64,000 nucleotides of DNA from PVC group bacterium (GCA_003567005.1 PXBF01000111.1:1-64000); one strand, 5' to 3'. Positions 47,139 through 56,106 are shown, counted from the stretch's first letter. Made by a program: numbers and translations. Notes: generated by a model not told the origin, from the letters alone.

Positions 47139-47309
47139 TTGCGTTAGCTGAGTATGGTGCATCCGGCGGGCTTGCTATGCGCAGTCTACCTACGGGCCAG
47201 GCTGGAGCCTGGCGTTCCCAGCGAAAGGTAGCCGACTGGCAGCGGCAGCGCGCTCGCTGTTGCGGGATAGGTCAAGGGGCTGACCTACACCCCTTGATTT
47301 CCAGAACCA

Positions 47310-48413
47310 TCAGGCGGGCTGCTGACGCAACCAGGCGGAGAGAAATGGATCGGAGATGCAGAACGTTGTCTGATCTTTCTGTACCAATCGTCTGGCAACC
47401 AGCGCTACCATGGCTTTGCGAACCGATGGTGCCAGTGTAATCCCGGTTGCCGCGACGAAATCCGACGAAATTCCCGATGTACCACCAGCGTGTGCCAGTG
47501 TACGCAGGACTCTGGTTTGTTGCGGGCTGAGCGTTGTCAGAACGAGCTCGTAGGCATCCCTTTGCATGCCGAAGAGAATACGCCAGGCTTCCATGATGTC
47601 GTTCTCCTTAACGCGCTGCCCCGCCGATGTTGCTTGCCAGAGGCTAATGCAAAAACGCTGCACATGTCCGGGGTTTTCGTGGCATGCGTCGAGAATGGTA
47701 TCCAGTTGCGCTTCAGTAATCTTTCGCCCACCGCTTTCGAAACGGGTTTGCAGGTATTGACGAAACAGGTGGCGATCCAACGGACCGACCTGTAGCCGCA
47801 TGGCGGAGTTGAAGAAAGGCGATTCCTGATGTGTGAATATGTCTTCCATCTGGTTTCGTATGCTTCCACAAAACACGAACGCAACATTCGGTTGCGTCTG
47901 TACGAGGTTGCGCAAACGCGCCAGCACCCGTCGCGAATCATCGAGGGCCAAGACATCTTGAAATTCATCGAGCACGACGACCGTTCTTTTCCACTGCCCT
48001 ACCAAGGCAAAAAGTTCATCTAGCGTTTCCAGGCGGTTGCCGGTACCGGGGGAAAGCGTGATCGATGGTGCACCGGTTAGGCTATCGATGCTCATGGAAG
48101 GACGCAGCGACGACAGGTTGCGCATCATTCGTATGACGCGGTTCTGTTGCGTTTCGGAGGCAAGAATTGCCATGCCGATGCGATGCGTCAGGTCTTCAAG
48201 ATCCTTGAGTGCCATCAAATCGACAAAAACGGACTTCATTTTATGCAGCGGACGAATGGCTTCCGCGACGAGCGATGATTTCCCTATTCGTCTTTCTCCA
48301 ACCACGTACACGCGCCCTACGGATTCAATCAGTTCGCGTAAGGATGCCAATTCTGCCGGGCGGGTACAGAAGTCGTTCCCGACCACTTGCACCCCTGTTT
48401 TGAAAGGAATCAT
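47310..48413 (-). CDS. AAA-type ATPase of the archaeal/STAND-like group with C-terminal winged helix
   Basis: 367 residues. N-terminal VVGNDFCTRPAELASLRELI, Walker A GERRIGKSSL (39-48), Walker B TVVVLDEFQDV (Asp149, Glu150), sensor FVFCGSIRNQM, then a lid helical domain and a C-terminal winged helix (LSPQQTRVLRTLAHAGGTSG, later VRKAMVALVARRLVQKD). Such ATPases are often orphan genes linked to mobile DNA or toxin-like systems, and their role is poorly known. It stands alone, with a perfect palindrome 35 bp before its start and direct repeats on both sides. Confidence 0.85.
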   Translation of the reverse strand: MIPFKTGVQVVGNDFCTRPAELASLRELIESVGRVYVVGERRIGKSSLVAEAIRPLHKMKSVFVDLMALKDLEDLTHRIGMAILASETQQNRVIRMMRNLSSLRPSMSIDSLTGAPSITLSPGTGNRLETLDELFALVGQWKRTVVVLDEFQDVLALDDSRRVLARLRNLVQTQPNVAFVFCGSIRNQMEDIFTHQESPFFNSAMRLQVGPLDRHLFRQYLQTRFESGGRKITEAQLDTILDACHENPGHVQRFCISLWQATSAGQRVKENDIMEAWRILFGMQRDAYELVLTTLSPQQTRVLRTLAHAGGTSGISSDFVAATGITLAPSVRKAMVALVARRLVQKDQTTFCISDPFLSAWLRQQPA

Positions 48414-48448
48414 ACGGCTTGCCTCCCGAATGGATCAGAAACAGAACG

Positions 48449-48472
48449 GTTAGTAACCAAATAGTTACTAAC
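48449..48472. promoter_or_regulatory. Perfect palindrome at the AAA ATPase promoter
   Basis: GTTAGTAAC (48449-48457) and its exact complement GTTACTAAC (48464-48472) are separated by CAAATA. It lies 36-59 bp upstream of the ATPase start codon, in AT-rich DNA unlike its surroundings. It is a likely operator, possibly bound by the ATPase's own winged helix. Confidence 0.6.
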
Positions 48473-48704
48473 GATTAAGTAATGTATGTTGGTTATTGTG
48501 ATGCGTCAATATATTTCCGGCTGAGACCGATTCGCTTCGCGTGCCTGCCCCTCCGTCGTCCATGTTGTGTCCTTCGGTCTTTTCATGGGCTGTGCATGTG
48601 CGATCCACGCGCGAGGCTGCTTTCATCCCTCCTTCGCCGAGGCTTCCACCTCCGCTGAAGCTCCGGCGGACAGGATGGAGGGCAAGCTGAAAGACAGCCT
48701 ACTT

Positions 48705-48768
48705 TTTGCGGTAGCCCGCTGGAGCCTGTCCTCCGAAGTTTTAGCGAAGGAGGGCCGAAAGCGCGGCT
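48705..48768. repeat. 64-bp direct repeat, right copy
   Basis: Same orientation as 47075-47138, with one mismatch (48739, T for C). The surrounding gap (48414-48915, about 500 bp) has no gene. It is GC-rich mosaic repeat sequence, including CCTCCTTCGC, GGACAGGATGGAGG and an AGGGTTCGCCCT hairpin near 48777. Confidence 0.85.
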
Positions 48769-48915
48769 CACCCAGAGGGTTCGCCCTACCTAAAATATAT
48801 ACCAATAAATATGAGTGATTGTTATTATCCGGAAGTAGCAGACCGCGTCGTACCCGTTTGGAGAGGTATGCGCTTTCTTGCTTGTGTTTGGGTTGTGCAG
48901 GCCAGATGCTTGTGG

Positions 48916-49707
48916 CTATAGGATTACAATAACGGTCGCGGATGGTGGAAGTGGCAAAAACTCTGTAGCTATGACGTGAATGTTACCTGCCGCATTCGTA
49001 TTGAACGTTGGCGCGATCACGGTATCGCGTGCGGGGACGTATTGGTAGGCGGAGGCAACGCTACCCCATTGTGAGCCCCAGAAACCATTATGTATCAGAT
49101 TCAAGGGTTCGACAGCAGTTGGTGTGCCCGCCGCATTGTTTCTACCGGAGTTTTGTACGGCTGCAATCACTAGCGCATTGTCATGCGCAGTGGTCAGTGT
49201 GGTGGAAACCTCACCTGCAGAATCTTGCGTATGCGAGGTTCCATTGGTGTTGCCCACGCCGGCGTCTGCACCGGTTAATCCGATTATTGAAACCAAGCCA
49301 CCATTGGGACCCCCGCCTGTTGTGCTTACGCTTACAGAAAAGGTCGTGGCAATTGGAGGTGGGTCATCGAGATAGAAGATGGCTGCGATCCCGCAATCGT
49401 AACTCTGATTGGTCCATGTGTTTTGGGATACTGCCAGTGTCATCGGCACCTCACCGAACATAACGCCGATATCGGTGACCTGTCTGTTGTTGAAACCAGA
49501 TTCTGTTCCAATGGCTACAACGAGTTTGTCCAAGCCCGTGGCATCGAATATGATTTCGGTAGAACCATTATGTGATGTCGTGACTTGTGATTTGTTGCTC
49601 CCTAACCAGCCTTGTTCCTCTTCCACAATCTGAATGCTACCCTTGGCAACCAAGGGTATTGTTAGAACCAATACCCACAAAATGCATAAACGTTTCCGTT
49701 TGCTCAT
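48916..49707 (-). CDS. Secreted beta-sandwich protein with C-terminal tail motif
   Basis: 263 residues from the ATG at 49705-49707, behind a GAGGGGGGG ribosome site. Residues 1-24 are a signal peptide (MSKRKRLCILWVLVLTIPLV). The mature protein is Thr/Ser/Gly-rich with repeated beta strands (TGLDKLVVAIGTESGFNNRQ, TTFSVSVSTTGGGPNGGLVS, HDNALVIAAVQNSG), as in extracellular adhesion or phage-tail-like modules. It ends LPLPPSATVIVIL, which aligns with the tail of the secreted protein at 23875-24615. There is no PEP-CTERM motif. No partner gene nearby explains its function. Confidence 0.72.
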   Translation of the reverse strand: MSKRKRLCILWVLVLTIPLVAKGSIQIVEEEQGWLGSNKSQVTTSHNGSTEIIFDATGLDKLVVAIGTESGFNNRQVTDIGVMFGEVPMTLAVSQNTWTNQSYDCGIAAIFYLDDPPPIATTFSVSVSTTGGGPNGGLVSIIGLTGADAGVGNTNGTSHTQDSAGEVSTTLTTAHDNALVIAAVQNSGRNNAAGTPTAVEPLNLIHNGFWGSQWGSVASAYQYVPARDTVIAPTFNTNAAGNIHVIATEFLPLPPSATVIVIL

Positions 49708-50149
49708 ACGACACCCCCCCTCACGTGATTGACTGCGTATACCAAAAGGGTATCGCATATTTTTGATATGTCAATTTCACTTTTATAGAAGGTGTGGTGC
49801 GGGCAGCATCTGCAATTTGTTGCAGTCATCGCTGATCCCACCGGCTTTATGCCGGTCGGTGGAGAAAGTTTGGTGTTATAAGGTTGTAACACATTGAGGG
49901 AAAAAACTTACGCGCCTTTTTTCAACTTCCTTCACTACCGCCCCGACCTCGCAGGGAGTCGGGGCCGGTAGGATCGCACCCCAAAAAGTTTCACCTCTGC
50001 ATCATCTTGGCCGCCTAAGTGCCGGGGCTAACGCCCAACGCCTGAGGCGATTTTCCGCCGCTGGGTGGTATAGTGGCAATATGCTTGCAGCAAGGGTGTG
50101 AGCAAGCATGTTGTCAGAAAAAACGCAAACCACGAGAGGATGGCGATTT
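49708..50149. other. 442-bp gene-free region with hairpins and a dispersed repeat
   Basis: Holds a hairpin, CCCCGAC (49941-49947) with GTCGGGG (49958-49964), and a reversed copy of the GATGATGC repeat (49981-50015). Neither strand has a credible gene. The left part is AT-rich and probably contains the promoter for the secreted protein gene. Confidence 0.55.
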
Positions 50150-51316
50150 TTAGAACGAGCTGGCAAAGTCGTCGCTGGCCGCTTTTTTCGTTACCGTCTT
50201 CTTGACGAAGGTTGAGTTGTCGATGAGTTTTTTCAGATGTTTCTGGTAGGCAGGCGCACTGAGCGGCATTTTTACTTTCACATCCTGGATGCCTGAGTAA
50301 AGCATGGCATTGGCCAATTCAACGGATTTAATACCTTCTTCTGCGGGAGCAATCAATTTGGCACCTTTGGTGATGGCATCTGCAAAGTTCTGGAGTATGC
50401 CTTTGTGTTGATCGCCGTGACCCTTAATCGGAATGTTAATGTTCCAGCGGGGCGGGGGTGCAAAGCTCTTTTCCGAGGTTTTGCAAAATTCGTCCATCGG
50501 GATTTCATTGCGCACAAATTCCAGGCCGCTGCCTTTTTCGATAATGACTTTGCCGCGGGTTCCGGTAACTTCCAGTCGGTTGGTGCCTGGTGCTTCGCCG
50601 GTGGAGGTGATAAATATGCCGGTTGCGCCACTTTTGTATGTCAAGTAGGCGGTTACTTCGTCTTCTACTTCGATTTTATGGTATTTCCCGATGGCAATAT
50701 CGGCACGGACGGTTTCCGGTTCGCCAAACAGCCAGGTCATGAGATCGAGTTGGTGTGGGCATTGATTGAGGAGTACACCACCACCTTCGCCGCCCCAGGT
50801 TGCACGCCAGCCGCCGCTATCATAATAACGTTGAGAGCGAAACCAGTTCGTAATAATCCAATTGATCCGGGTGATCTTGCCAAGTTCCCCGCCTTCGATG
50901 AGTTCTTTCAGCTTGATATAATGCGGGTCGGTGCGCTGGTTGAACATAGCGGAAAATACCTGCTTTTTGTTCTTGTGCGCACGGATCAATTTCTGGCAGT
51001 CCGCTTTGTGCACGGAGATAGGTTTCTCGACAAGGAGGTGCAAACCAGCTTTCAGAACATCAATACCAATGGTGGTATGGTCATAATGTGGGGTAGCAAC
51101 CATGACGGCATCGGCTACTTTTGCTTTGAGTAAGTCCTTGTGGCTGTAAAAAGCCTGGACATCATGCTTGGCGGCAATTTCGTCCGCGCGTTCGCGATCG
51201 GTGTCGCATACCGCGACCAGTTCCAGATTGCTAATGGATCCTACGGTTGCGCAATGATTGGATCCCATATTACCAACACCTACTATTGCTAGCTTTGCTT
51301 TTTTTGCTGCTGCCAT
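50150..51316 (-). CDS. Gfo/Idh/MocA family oxidoreductase
   Basis: 388 residues. The Rossmann start LAIVGVGNMGSNHCATVG binds NAD(P), the catalytic lysine is in LLVEKPISVHKADC (EKP at 97-99), and the substrate-site histidine is in LLNQCPHQLDLMTWLF. These enzymes oxidise or epimerise sugars and inositols, which fits the carbohydrate region. The C-terminal tail VKKTVTKKAASDDFASSF is Lys-rich and unusual for the family. An AAGGTAG ribosome site precedes the ATG. It is a single gene, divergent from the M24 peptidase gene. Confidence 0.92.
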   Translation of the reverse strand: MAAAKKAKLAIVGVGNMGSNHCATVGSISNLELVAVCDTDRERADEIAAKHDVQAFYSHKDLLKAKVADAVMVATPHYDHTTIGIDVLKAGLHLLVEKPISVHKADCQKLIRAHKNKKQVFSAMFNQRTDPHYIKLKELIEGGELGKITRINWIITNWFRSQRYYDSGGWRATWGGEGGGVLLNQCPHQLDLMTWLFGEPETVRADIAIGKYHKIEVEDEVTAYLTYKSGATGIFITSTGEAPGTNRLEVTGTRGKVIIEKGSGLEFVRNEIPMDEFCKTSEKSFAPPPRWNINIPIKGHGDQHKGILQNFADAITKGAKLIAPAEEGIKSVELANAMLYSGIQDVKVKMPLSAPAYQKHLKKLIDNSTFVKKTVTKKAASDDFASSF

Positions 51317-51640
51317 AACTGACTACCTTTTTATTGTATTAACAATTCAATCCTCACATGCGGGAGGGACGCGATCGGTGATGTGCCCTCCAATCGCTTG
51401 CGATTGCTGTGCATCTTCACAATCCTATGCAGTGCTTGTCAAGCAGATCGACCTCTTTACTGGTTCTTTTCCCTTTATATGCGTTGCTATGCGTGCTGTA
51501 TGTATGAGATGTATGGTAGTGTCAGACGTTTTATGAAAATCGTGAAACGGGAATGTATGCCGAAATAGGGTTAAAAAAAACGGGAAAGAAGCCCCAGATC
51601 TGGCTTATCTCGTTGCTAAATATATGATTGTCGATACATT

Positions 51641-51663
51641 GTTCTGTCAACTTTTGACAGAAC
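51641..51663 (+). promoter_or_regulatory. Perfect 10-bp inverted repeat before the M24 peptidase gene
   Basis: GTTCTGTCAA (51641-51650) and TTGACAGAAC (51654-51663) are exact complements with a 3-bp spacer, ending 25 bp before the start codon. It is either an operator or a leader hairpin covering the region just upstream of the GGGAGA ribosome site. The remainder of the 372-bp gap (51317-51688) shows no gene. Confidence 0.6.
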
Positions 51664-51688
51664 GAAACAGGATTAGTGGGAGAAAGAT

Positions 51689-53053
51689 ATGTTCCAGTCG
51701 GATTTTACACTTGAAGAGTTGCGTGGTCGTCGGGAGCGGGTGTGTGCCGCGATTGGCGATGCTTCGGCTTTGGTTGCAGGCGCACCTGCAAGCAATGGGT
51801 CGTTTGCCTTTCGGCAATATAACGATTTTTATTACTTGTGCGGTGTGGAGGTGCCACAAGCCTATCTCTTGATGGATGGGAAAAGCGGCACGACGACGTT
51901 ATTTCTGCCTGCAGCCAAGCATCAGGTTGTCGATAGCGATGATCCGCTGTTATGCGCGGATGATGCCGCGTATGCGCGGGCTGTCACCGGGGTGGATCGG
52001 GTGGAGAGCCGCGATCGTTTGTCCGGGTATCTTGCGGAGGTGACGCGGCTGTACACATTTTTGCGTGATGGGGAGGGAGCCCGAGCTTGCGTGCGTTCGC
52101 TGGCTGATGCACGCACGCTTGTGGAGGCCGATGAATGGGATGAGCAACCGAGCCGGGGGGCACACCTTTGTGCCAAGATCCAGTCTCGTTTTCCGGATCT
52201 GATCATCGAGGATCTGGCACCCATTATATATGAGATGCGCATGCGTAAATCGCCGCAGGAATTACTCTTGTTGCGTCGTGCGGGGCAGCTTGCGGCATTG
52301 GGGCTTTGCGAAGCGATGCGCGCAACGCGGCCTGGTGTGATGGAGTATGAGCTGGCCGCGGTACTGCAGTATCACTACTTGGCGGGTGGTTCCAAGGATG
52401 CCAGTTACCCGCCGATCGTCGGAGGCGGAAAAAATGCTTTTCATGGTCATTATCATGCCAACCAGGCGGTACTAGAGGATGGTGATCTCGTGTTAGTGGA
52501 TTGTGCCCCGGACTATCGCTATTACACCAGTGACATTACGCGCATGTGGCCGGTGAATGGGACCTTTACACCTGCCCAGCGGGCGCTCTATGGGTTTGTG
52601 ACGGAGTATCATAAAACCTTGTTGGCGGCCATACGCCCCGGCAGAACCTGTGATGAGATTGAAGATGAAGCTGTCGCGGTTATGCGTGGGCGTGTATCCG
52701 AATTTTGTTTTGCGACAGCGAGTCATGCGACCGGGCCGGAATGGATGTTTCGTTTTCGCAGTCATTTGGCGCATAGCGTGGGGTTGAGTGTGCATGATGG
52801 TCTTTCGCACAAGGATGTACCCTTGGAGCCAGGTATGGTGTTTGCGGTGGATCCGCAAATGAAAATCGAAGCGGATCGTCTCTATTTGCGGGTTGAGGAT
52901 ACGGGGGTTGTCACGGAAGATGGTTTTGAAGTCTTTACGCAAGATGCCCCATTGGAATTGGATGATATCGAAGCGGTCATGCAGGGAAGCAGTCTGTTAG
53001 AAGCATTTCCACCGCATAATCGGGATCTTTCGCGCGTTGGGGGCAGAGCCTAG
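51689..53053 (+). CDS. M24 family aminopeptidase (Xaa-Pro aminopeptidase-like)
   Basis: 454 residues with a creatinase N-domain (1-170) and a pita-bread metallopeptidase domain. Metal ligands in order are Asp271 (LVLVDCAPDY), Asp282 (TSDITRMW), His362 (AHSVGLSVHD) and Glu403 (LRVEDTGVV). The fourth position, normally Glu, is Asp388 in FAVDPQM. The HGHYHANQA loop matches aminopeptidase P. It would remove N-terminal residues preceding proline. There is no signal peptide. A GGGAGA ribosome site precedes the ATG. The Glu-to-Asp change could alter metal use. Confidence 0.9.
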   Translation: MFQSDFTLEELRGRRERVCAAIGDASALVAGAPASNGSFAFRQYNDFYYLCGVEVPQAYLLMDGKSGTTTLFLPAAKHQVVDSDDPLLCADDAAYARAVTGVDRVESRDRLSGYLAEVTRLYTFLRDGEGARACVRSLADARTLVEADEWDEQPSRGAHLCAKIQSRFPDLIIEDLAPIIYEMRMRKSPQELLLLRRAGQLAALGLCEAMRATRPGVMEYELAAVLQYHYLAGGSKDASYPPIVGGGKNAFHGHYHANQAVLEDGDLVLVDCAPDYRYYTSDITRMWPVNGTFTPAQRALYGFVTEYHKTLLAAIRPGRTCDEIEDEAVAVMRGRVSEFCFATASHATGPEWMFRFRSHLAHSVGLSVHDGLSHKDVPLEPGMVFAVDPQMKIEADRLYLRVEDTGVVTEDGFEVFTQDAPLELDDIEAVMQGSSLLEAFPPHNRDLSRVGGRA

Positions 53054-53154
53054 CTTGTCGATTGCGTAACGATAACAGGTTGTAAGGACGAGACGATCGG
53101 TTTTACATTACGCCTGCATGAAAGTATTGCGCAACACTGTAACGGGAGACGTTT

Positions 53155-55488
53155 ATGATGACCCCTGCTGATGCATCCACCTGTACGCCCGATGCGCCAT
53201 TGCAAATTAGCGGCGTGTATCCGCATTTATGTGCCTACACAGTAGAACCTGGAGAGACGGCCAAGCTGAACGAAGTCGGAGTGGGAGCCTTAGTGCCATG
53301 GGCTGGGCGACTATATATGATTACGTATGGTGCGCATTTTCCGACTGGTAGCACGCATAAATTATATTCGATCCATCCGAATCTGCAGCAGACCATTCAT
53401 CCCGAGAGTGTTGGCGGGACACCTGCTGGCCGCTTGATCCACAACGAATCGAATCAGCTTCTAATTGGACCGTATGTGATAGATGCGGAAGGTCAGATTC
53501 GCGTTATTTCGCCGCAATCCATGCCAGGGCGTATTAGCGCGATTGCGCGACATTTAGAAAAGCCCGGGAGTATGGTGTATTACGTAGACATGGAAGGCAT
53601 GATATACGAGGTAGATGTATATACGCTTGCGGTCCGGTTATTGTTCCAGAAGGCGATTCCAGGCTGGCATGCAAAGGGTGCGTACACGGCGCAGGGCCGT
53701 CTCGTCATGTCCAATAATGGCGAACATGGTGTGCTGCAAGAAGCAGAAAAGCATTTTCAGGTAGAGGATGTGCCTGCGGATGAGGAAAATGCTGGTGTGC
53801 TGGCGCAGTGGGATGGCCGCCGTTGGGAGATTGTTGAGCGGCGGCAATTTACGGACGTAACGGGGCCGGGGGGCATATACGGGGCCCCGGATGATGAGGC
53901 GCCCTTATGGTCGATTGGCTGGGATCGGCGATCGTTACGTCTGAAGTTGTTGCAGCATGGAACGTGGCATACCTATCTCTTGCCCAAAGCCGCGCATAAC
54001 AATGACCCCAAGCATGGTTGGTTTACCGAATGGCCCCGGATCCGCGAAATCGGGGAAGGTCGCATGATGATGGATATGCATGGCATGTTCTTTGCGTTCC
54101 CTAAGCATTTTGCCTTGGGGCAGACGGGGGGGATCAGACCCATTGCGAGTCACTTGCGTTATATTCCGGATTTTTGTGATTGGAATGGACGCTTGGTTAT
54201 CGCATCGGATGAAGCCTCTGTGATGGGGCATCATCATTGTGGCCAGCCACAAAGTAATCTCTGGTTTGGTGATTTTGCGGATTTGCAGCAATGGGGTCCG
54301 CGCAGCGCATATGGTGGCCCATGGGTACGTGATGTCGTACAAGCGCATGTATGGTCAGATCCTCTATTGGTTGACGGGTTTGATCGGCGGGTATTGCATG
54401 TTTTGGCTACGCCTGCTGTCATGGTTTCGCTTGAAATGGATCCTGATGGAAAGGGCCATTGGCAGCATTGGAAAACCCTTAGGGTAGATGGTTACGGGTA
54501 TGTTAGGATTCCAGAAGAGTTGCAGGTGGTATGGATTCGTGCCGCTGTTGATCGCGATTGTACAGCTACCCTGTATTTCCATGGCACCGATGCGCACCTG
54601 CAAGACGCGAACCGTCGCCTGTTTCAAGGCGTTGCTGATGTAGGGCAAGCATGCTCTTACGGGCTATTATATCCGGCGCGAAAGACACGTGGATTGGAGG
54701 TTTTGGGTGATACCGACGAAACGTGTTTTCATGTTTCGCGTACATTTGACTTCGAATCCGTGCAACGGGACGATGCTTTAGCCGCGCAACTGGAAAGCAA
54801 GTGCGTATATACGGTGGATGCAGCTTCCGTGATTGTCACGGATGGAGAGCGCCGCTACCGCTTACCTAAAGGGGATCCTGCTTTTGACGCACCCTTTTCT
54901 TGTGGTTGGCCTCGTGCGTTGCGGGAGGTGGAGTCGGAACGTAATCTGGCCAATATCCATGGAACGTTTTATGAAGTGCCCCGTACAGGATATAAAGTGG
55001 ATCCAGATTGGGAACGTATGCGTCCTGTTTCGAGTCATCGCAAACAGATTTATGATTATTGTACGTGGCAAGGACTATTCGTGTTGTCGGGTGTTGCTGC
55101 AGATGCGCCCATGGATGGTCATGTGTTTCGTGGCGATGCCGGTGCTGCAATCTGGTGTGGCGCCATTGATGATCTCTGGCAGCTTGGGAAACCGACTGGA
55201 ATGGGGGGGCCATGGAAAGATGCGGTTGTGCAGGCAGGCGTCCCTTCTGATCCATATTTGATGACGGGCTATGACCATAAACGTTTGACAATCGAACTGG
55301 ATTGTAATGCGGACGTCACGGTAGAAGTGAATGTTGATCATCAGAGTGGCTGGCATGTCTACGAGGTGTTTCCGGTTGAAGCAAATAAACCGTTCGTACA
55401 CATTTTCCCGGATGACTACAGTGCGCATTGGATTCGGTTTGTGGTATCTTGCGATTGTAAGGTCACAGCTTGGTTAGAATACCAATAG
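53155..55488 (+). CDS. Uncharacterised 777-residue protein with internal duplication
   Basis: No known domain recognised, no signal peptide. The N-terminal half resembles a beta-propeller (WAGRLYMITYGAHFPTGSTH, LYSIHPN, GRLVMSNNGEHGV). Two similar modules occupy about residues 295-425 and 590-720. Shared patterns are MHGMFFAFP and IHGTFYEVP, RPIASHLRYIPDFCDW and RPVSSHRKQIYDYCTW, NLWFGDFADLQQWG and AIWCGAIDDLWQLG, YGGPWVRDVVQAHVWSDPLL and MGGPWKDAVVQAGVPSDPYL. Both end in a beta strand segment. It may bind sugars. A GGGAG ribosome site precedes the start, 101 bp after the peptidase gene. Confidence 0.75.
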   Translation: MMTPADASTCTPDAPLQISGVYPHLCAYTVEPGETAKLNEVGVGALVPWAGRLYMITYGAHFPTGSTHKLYSIHPNLQQTIHPESVGGTPAGRLIHNESNQLLIGPYVIDAEGQIRVISPQSMPGRISAIARHLEKPGSMVYYVDMEGMIYEVDVYTLAVRLLFQKAIPGWHAKGAYTAQGRLVMSNNGEHGVLQEAEKHFQVEDVPADEENAGVLAQWDGRRWEIVERRQFTDVTGPGGIYGAPDDEAPLWSIGWDRRSLRLKLLQHGTWHTYLLPKAAHNNDPKHGWFTEWPRIREIGEGRMMMDMHGMFFAFPKHFALGQTGGIRPIASHLRYIPDFCDWNGRLVIASDEASVMGHHHCGQPQSNLWFGDFADLQQWGPRSAYGGPWVRDVVQAHVWSDPLLVDGFDRRVLHVLATPAVMVSLEMDPDGKGHWQHWKTLRVDGYGYVRIPEELQVVWIRAAVDRDCTATLYFHGTDAHLQDANRRLFQGVADVGQACSYGLLYPARKTRGLEVLGDTDETCFHVSRTFDFESVQRDDALAAQLESKCVYTVDAASVIVTDGERRYRLPKGDPAFDAPFSCGWPRALREVESERNLANIHGTFYEVPRTGYKVDPDWERMRPVSSHRKQIYDYCTWQGLFVLSGVAADAPMDGHVFRGDAGAAIWCGAIDDLWQLGKPTGMGGPWKDAVVQAGVPSDPYLMTGYDHKRLTIELDCNADVTVEVNVDHQSGWHVYEVFPVEANKPFVHIFPDDYSAHWIRFVVSCDCKVTAWLEYQ

Positions 55489-55533
55489 TAAATGCTCTGG
55501 CGACGTGCCGTACAATATGGAAAGGATATTATG

Positions 55534-56088
55534 ATGAAAAAATGGATGATACGCCTTGTGACGCTTTGTGTTTTGCTATCTTCCACGGAGGTTTTTTCGA
55601 TGGGGGTAACGCCTGAAGAAACGTATGCATGGATACAGGACAAAGGAGCGCAAGTCTTATTCATTGATGTACGCGATCCGATAGAAATCATGTTCGTTGG
55701 CGCTACGGATAAGGTAGACATAAATATTCCTTTTTTGATAGCGAATCGTTACGACTGGGATGCGGAAAACAACCGGTTCCGGATGGAACGCAACCCTCAT
55801 TTCGTGCAAGAGGTGCAAGCGGCACTTGCCGCTAAAGGATTGGATGAAGACGCCATCATTATTACCATGTGTCGTTCAGGCAGTGAACGTGGTGAACCCA
55901 GTGCCCTTTTTTTGAAAGAGCAAGGGTTTGCAAATGCACGATTCGTAATGAACGGTTTTCAAGGAGACGCGAAAGGCGAGGGAGAGATGGCTGGCCGCCG
56001 TGTTATCAATGGCTGGCAAAACGTCGGTTTGCCTTGGCAACCAAGACTGGCGGCTGAGAAAATTTATCGTGCCAAACCCGCTCCATAA
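55534..56088 (+). CDS. Secreted rhodanese-like domain protein
   Basis: 184 residues starting MKKWMIRLVTLCVLLSSTEV, a signal peptide ending near VFSMG. The rhodanese fold shows VTPEETYAWIQDK, VLFIDVRDPIEI and the active cysteine in IIITMCRSGSERGEPSALFL. It could act as a periplasmic sulfurtransferase or bind metals or redox partners. The start was chosen 8 nt after AAAGGA; the frame extends upstream but overlaps little else. It follows the 777-residue gene by 45 nt and may share its transcript. Confidence 0.85.
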   Translation: MKKWMIRLVTLCVLLSSTEVFSMGVTPEETYAWIQDKGAQVLFIDVRDPIEIMFVGATDKVDINIPFLIANRYDWDAENNRFRMERNPHFVQEVQAALAAKGLDEDAIIITMCRSGSERGEPSALFLKEQGFANARFVMNGFQGDAKGEGEMAGRRVINGWQNVGLPWQPRLAAEKIYRAKPAP

Positions 56089-56106
56089 TCGCTGGCCCGT
56101 TTTTTG

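Noticed and set aside
50405..51133. 242-codon plus-strand frame opposite the oxidoreductase
   Set aside because: Antisense shadow. The minus-strand gene shows complete Gfo/Idh/MocA motifs.
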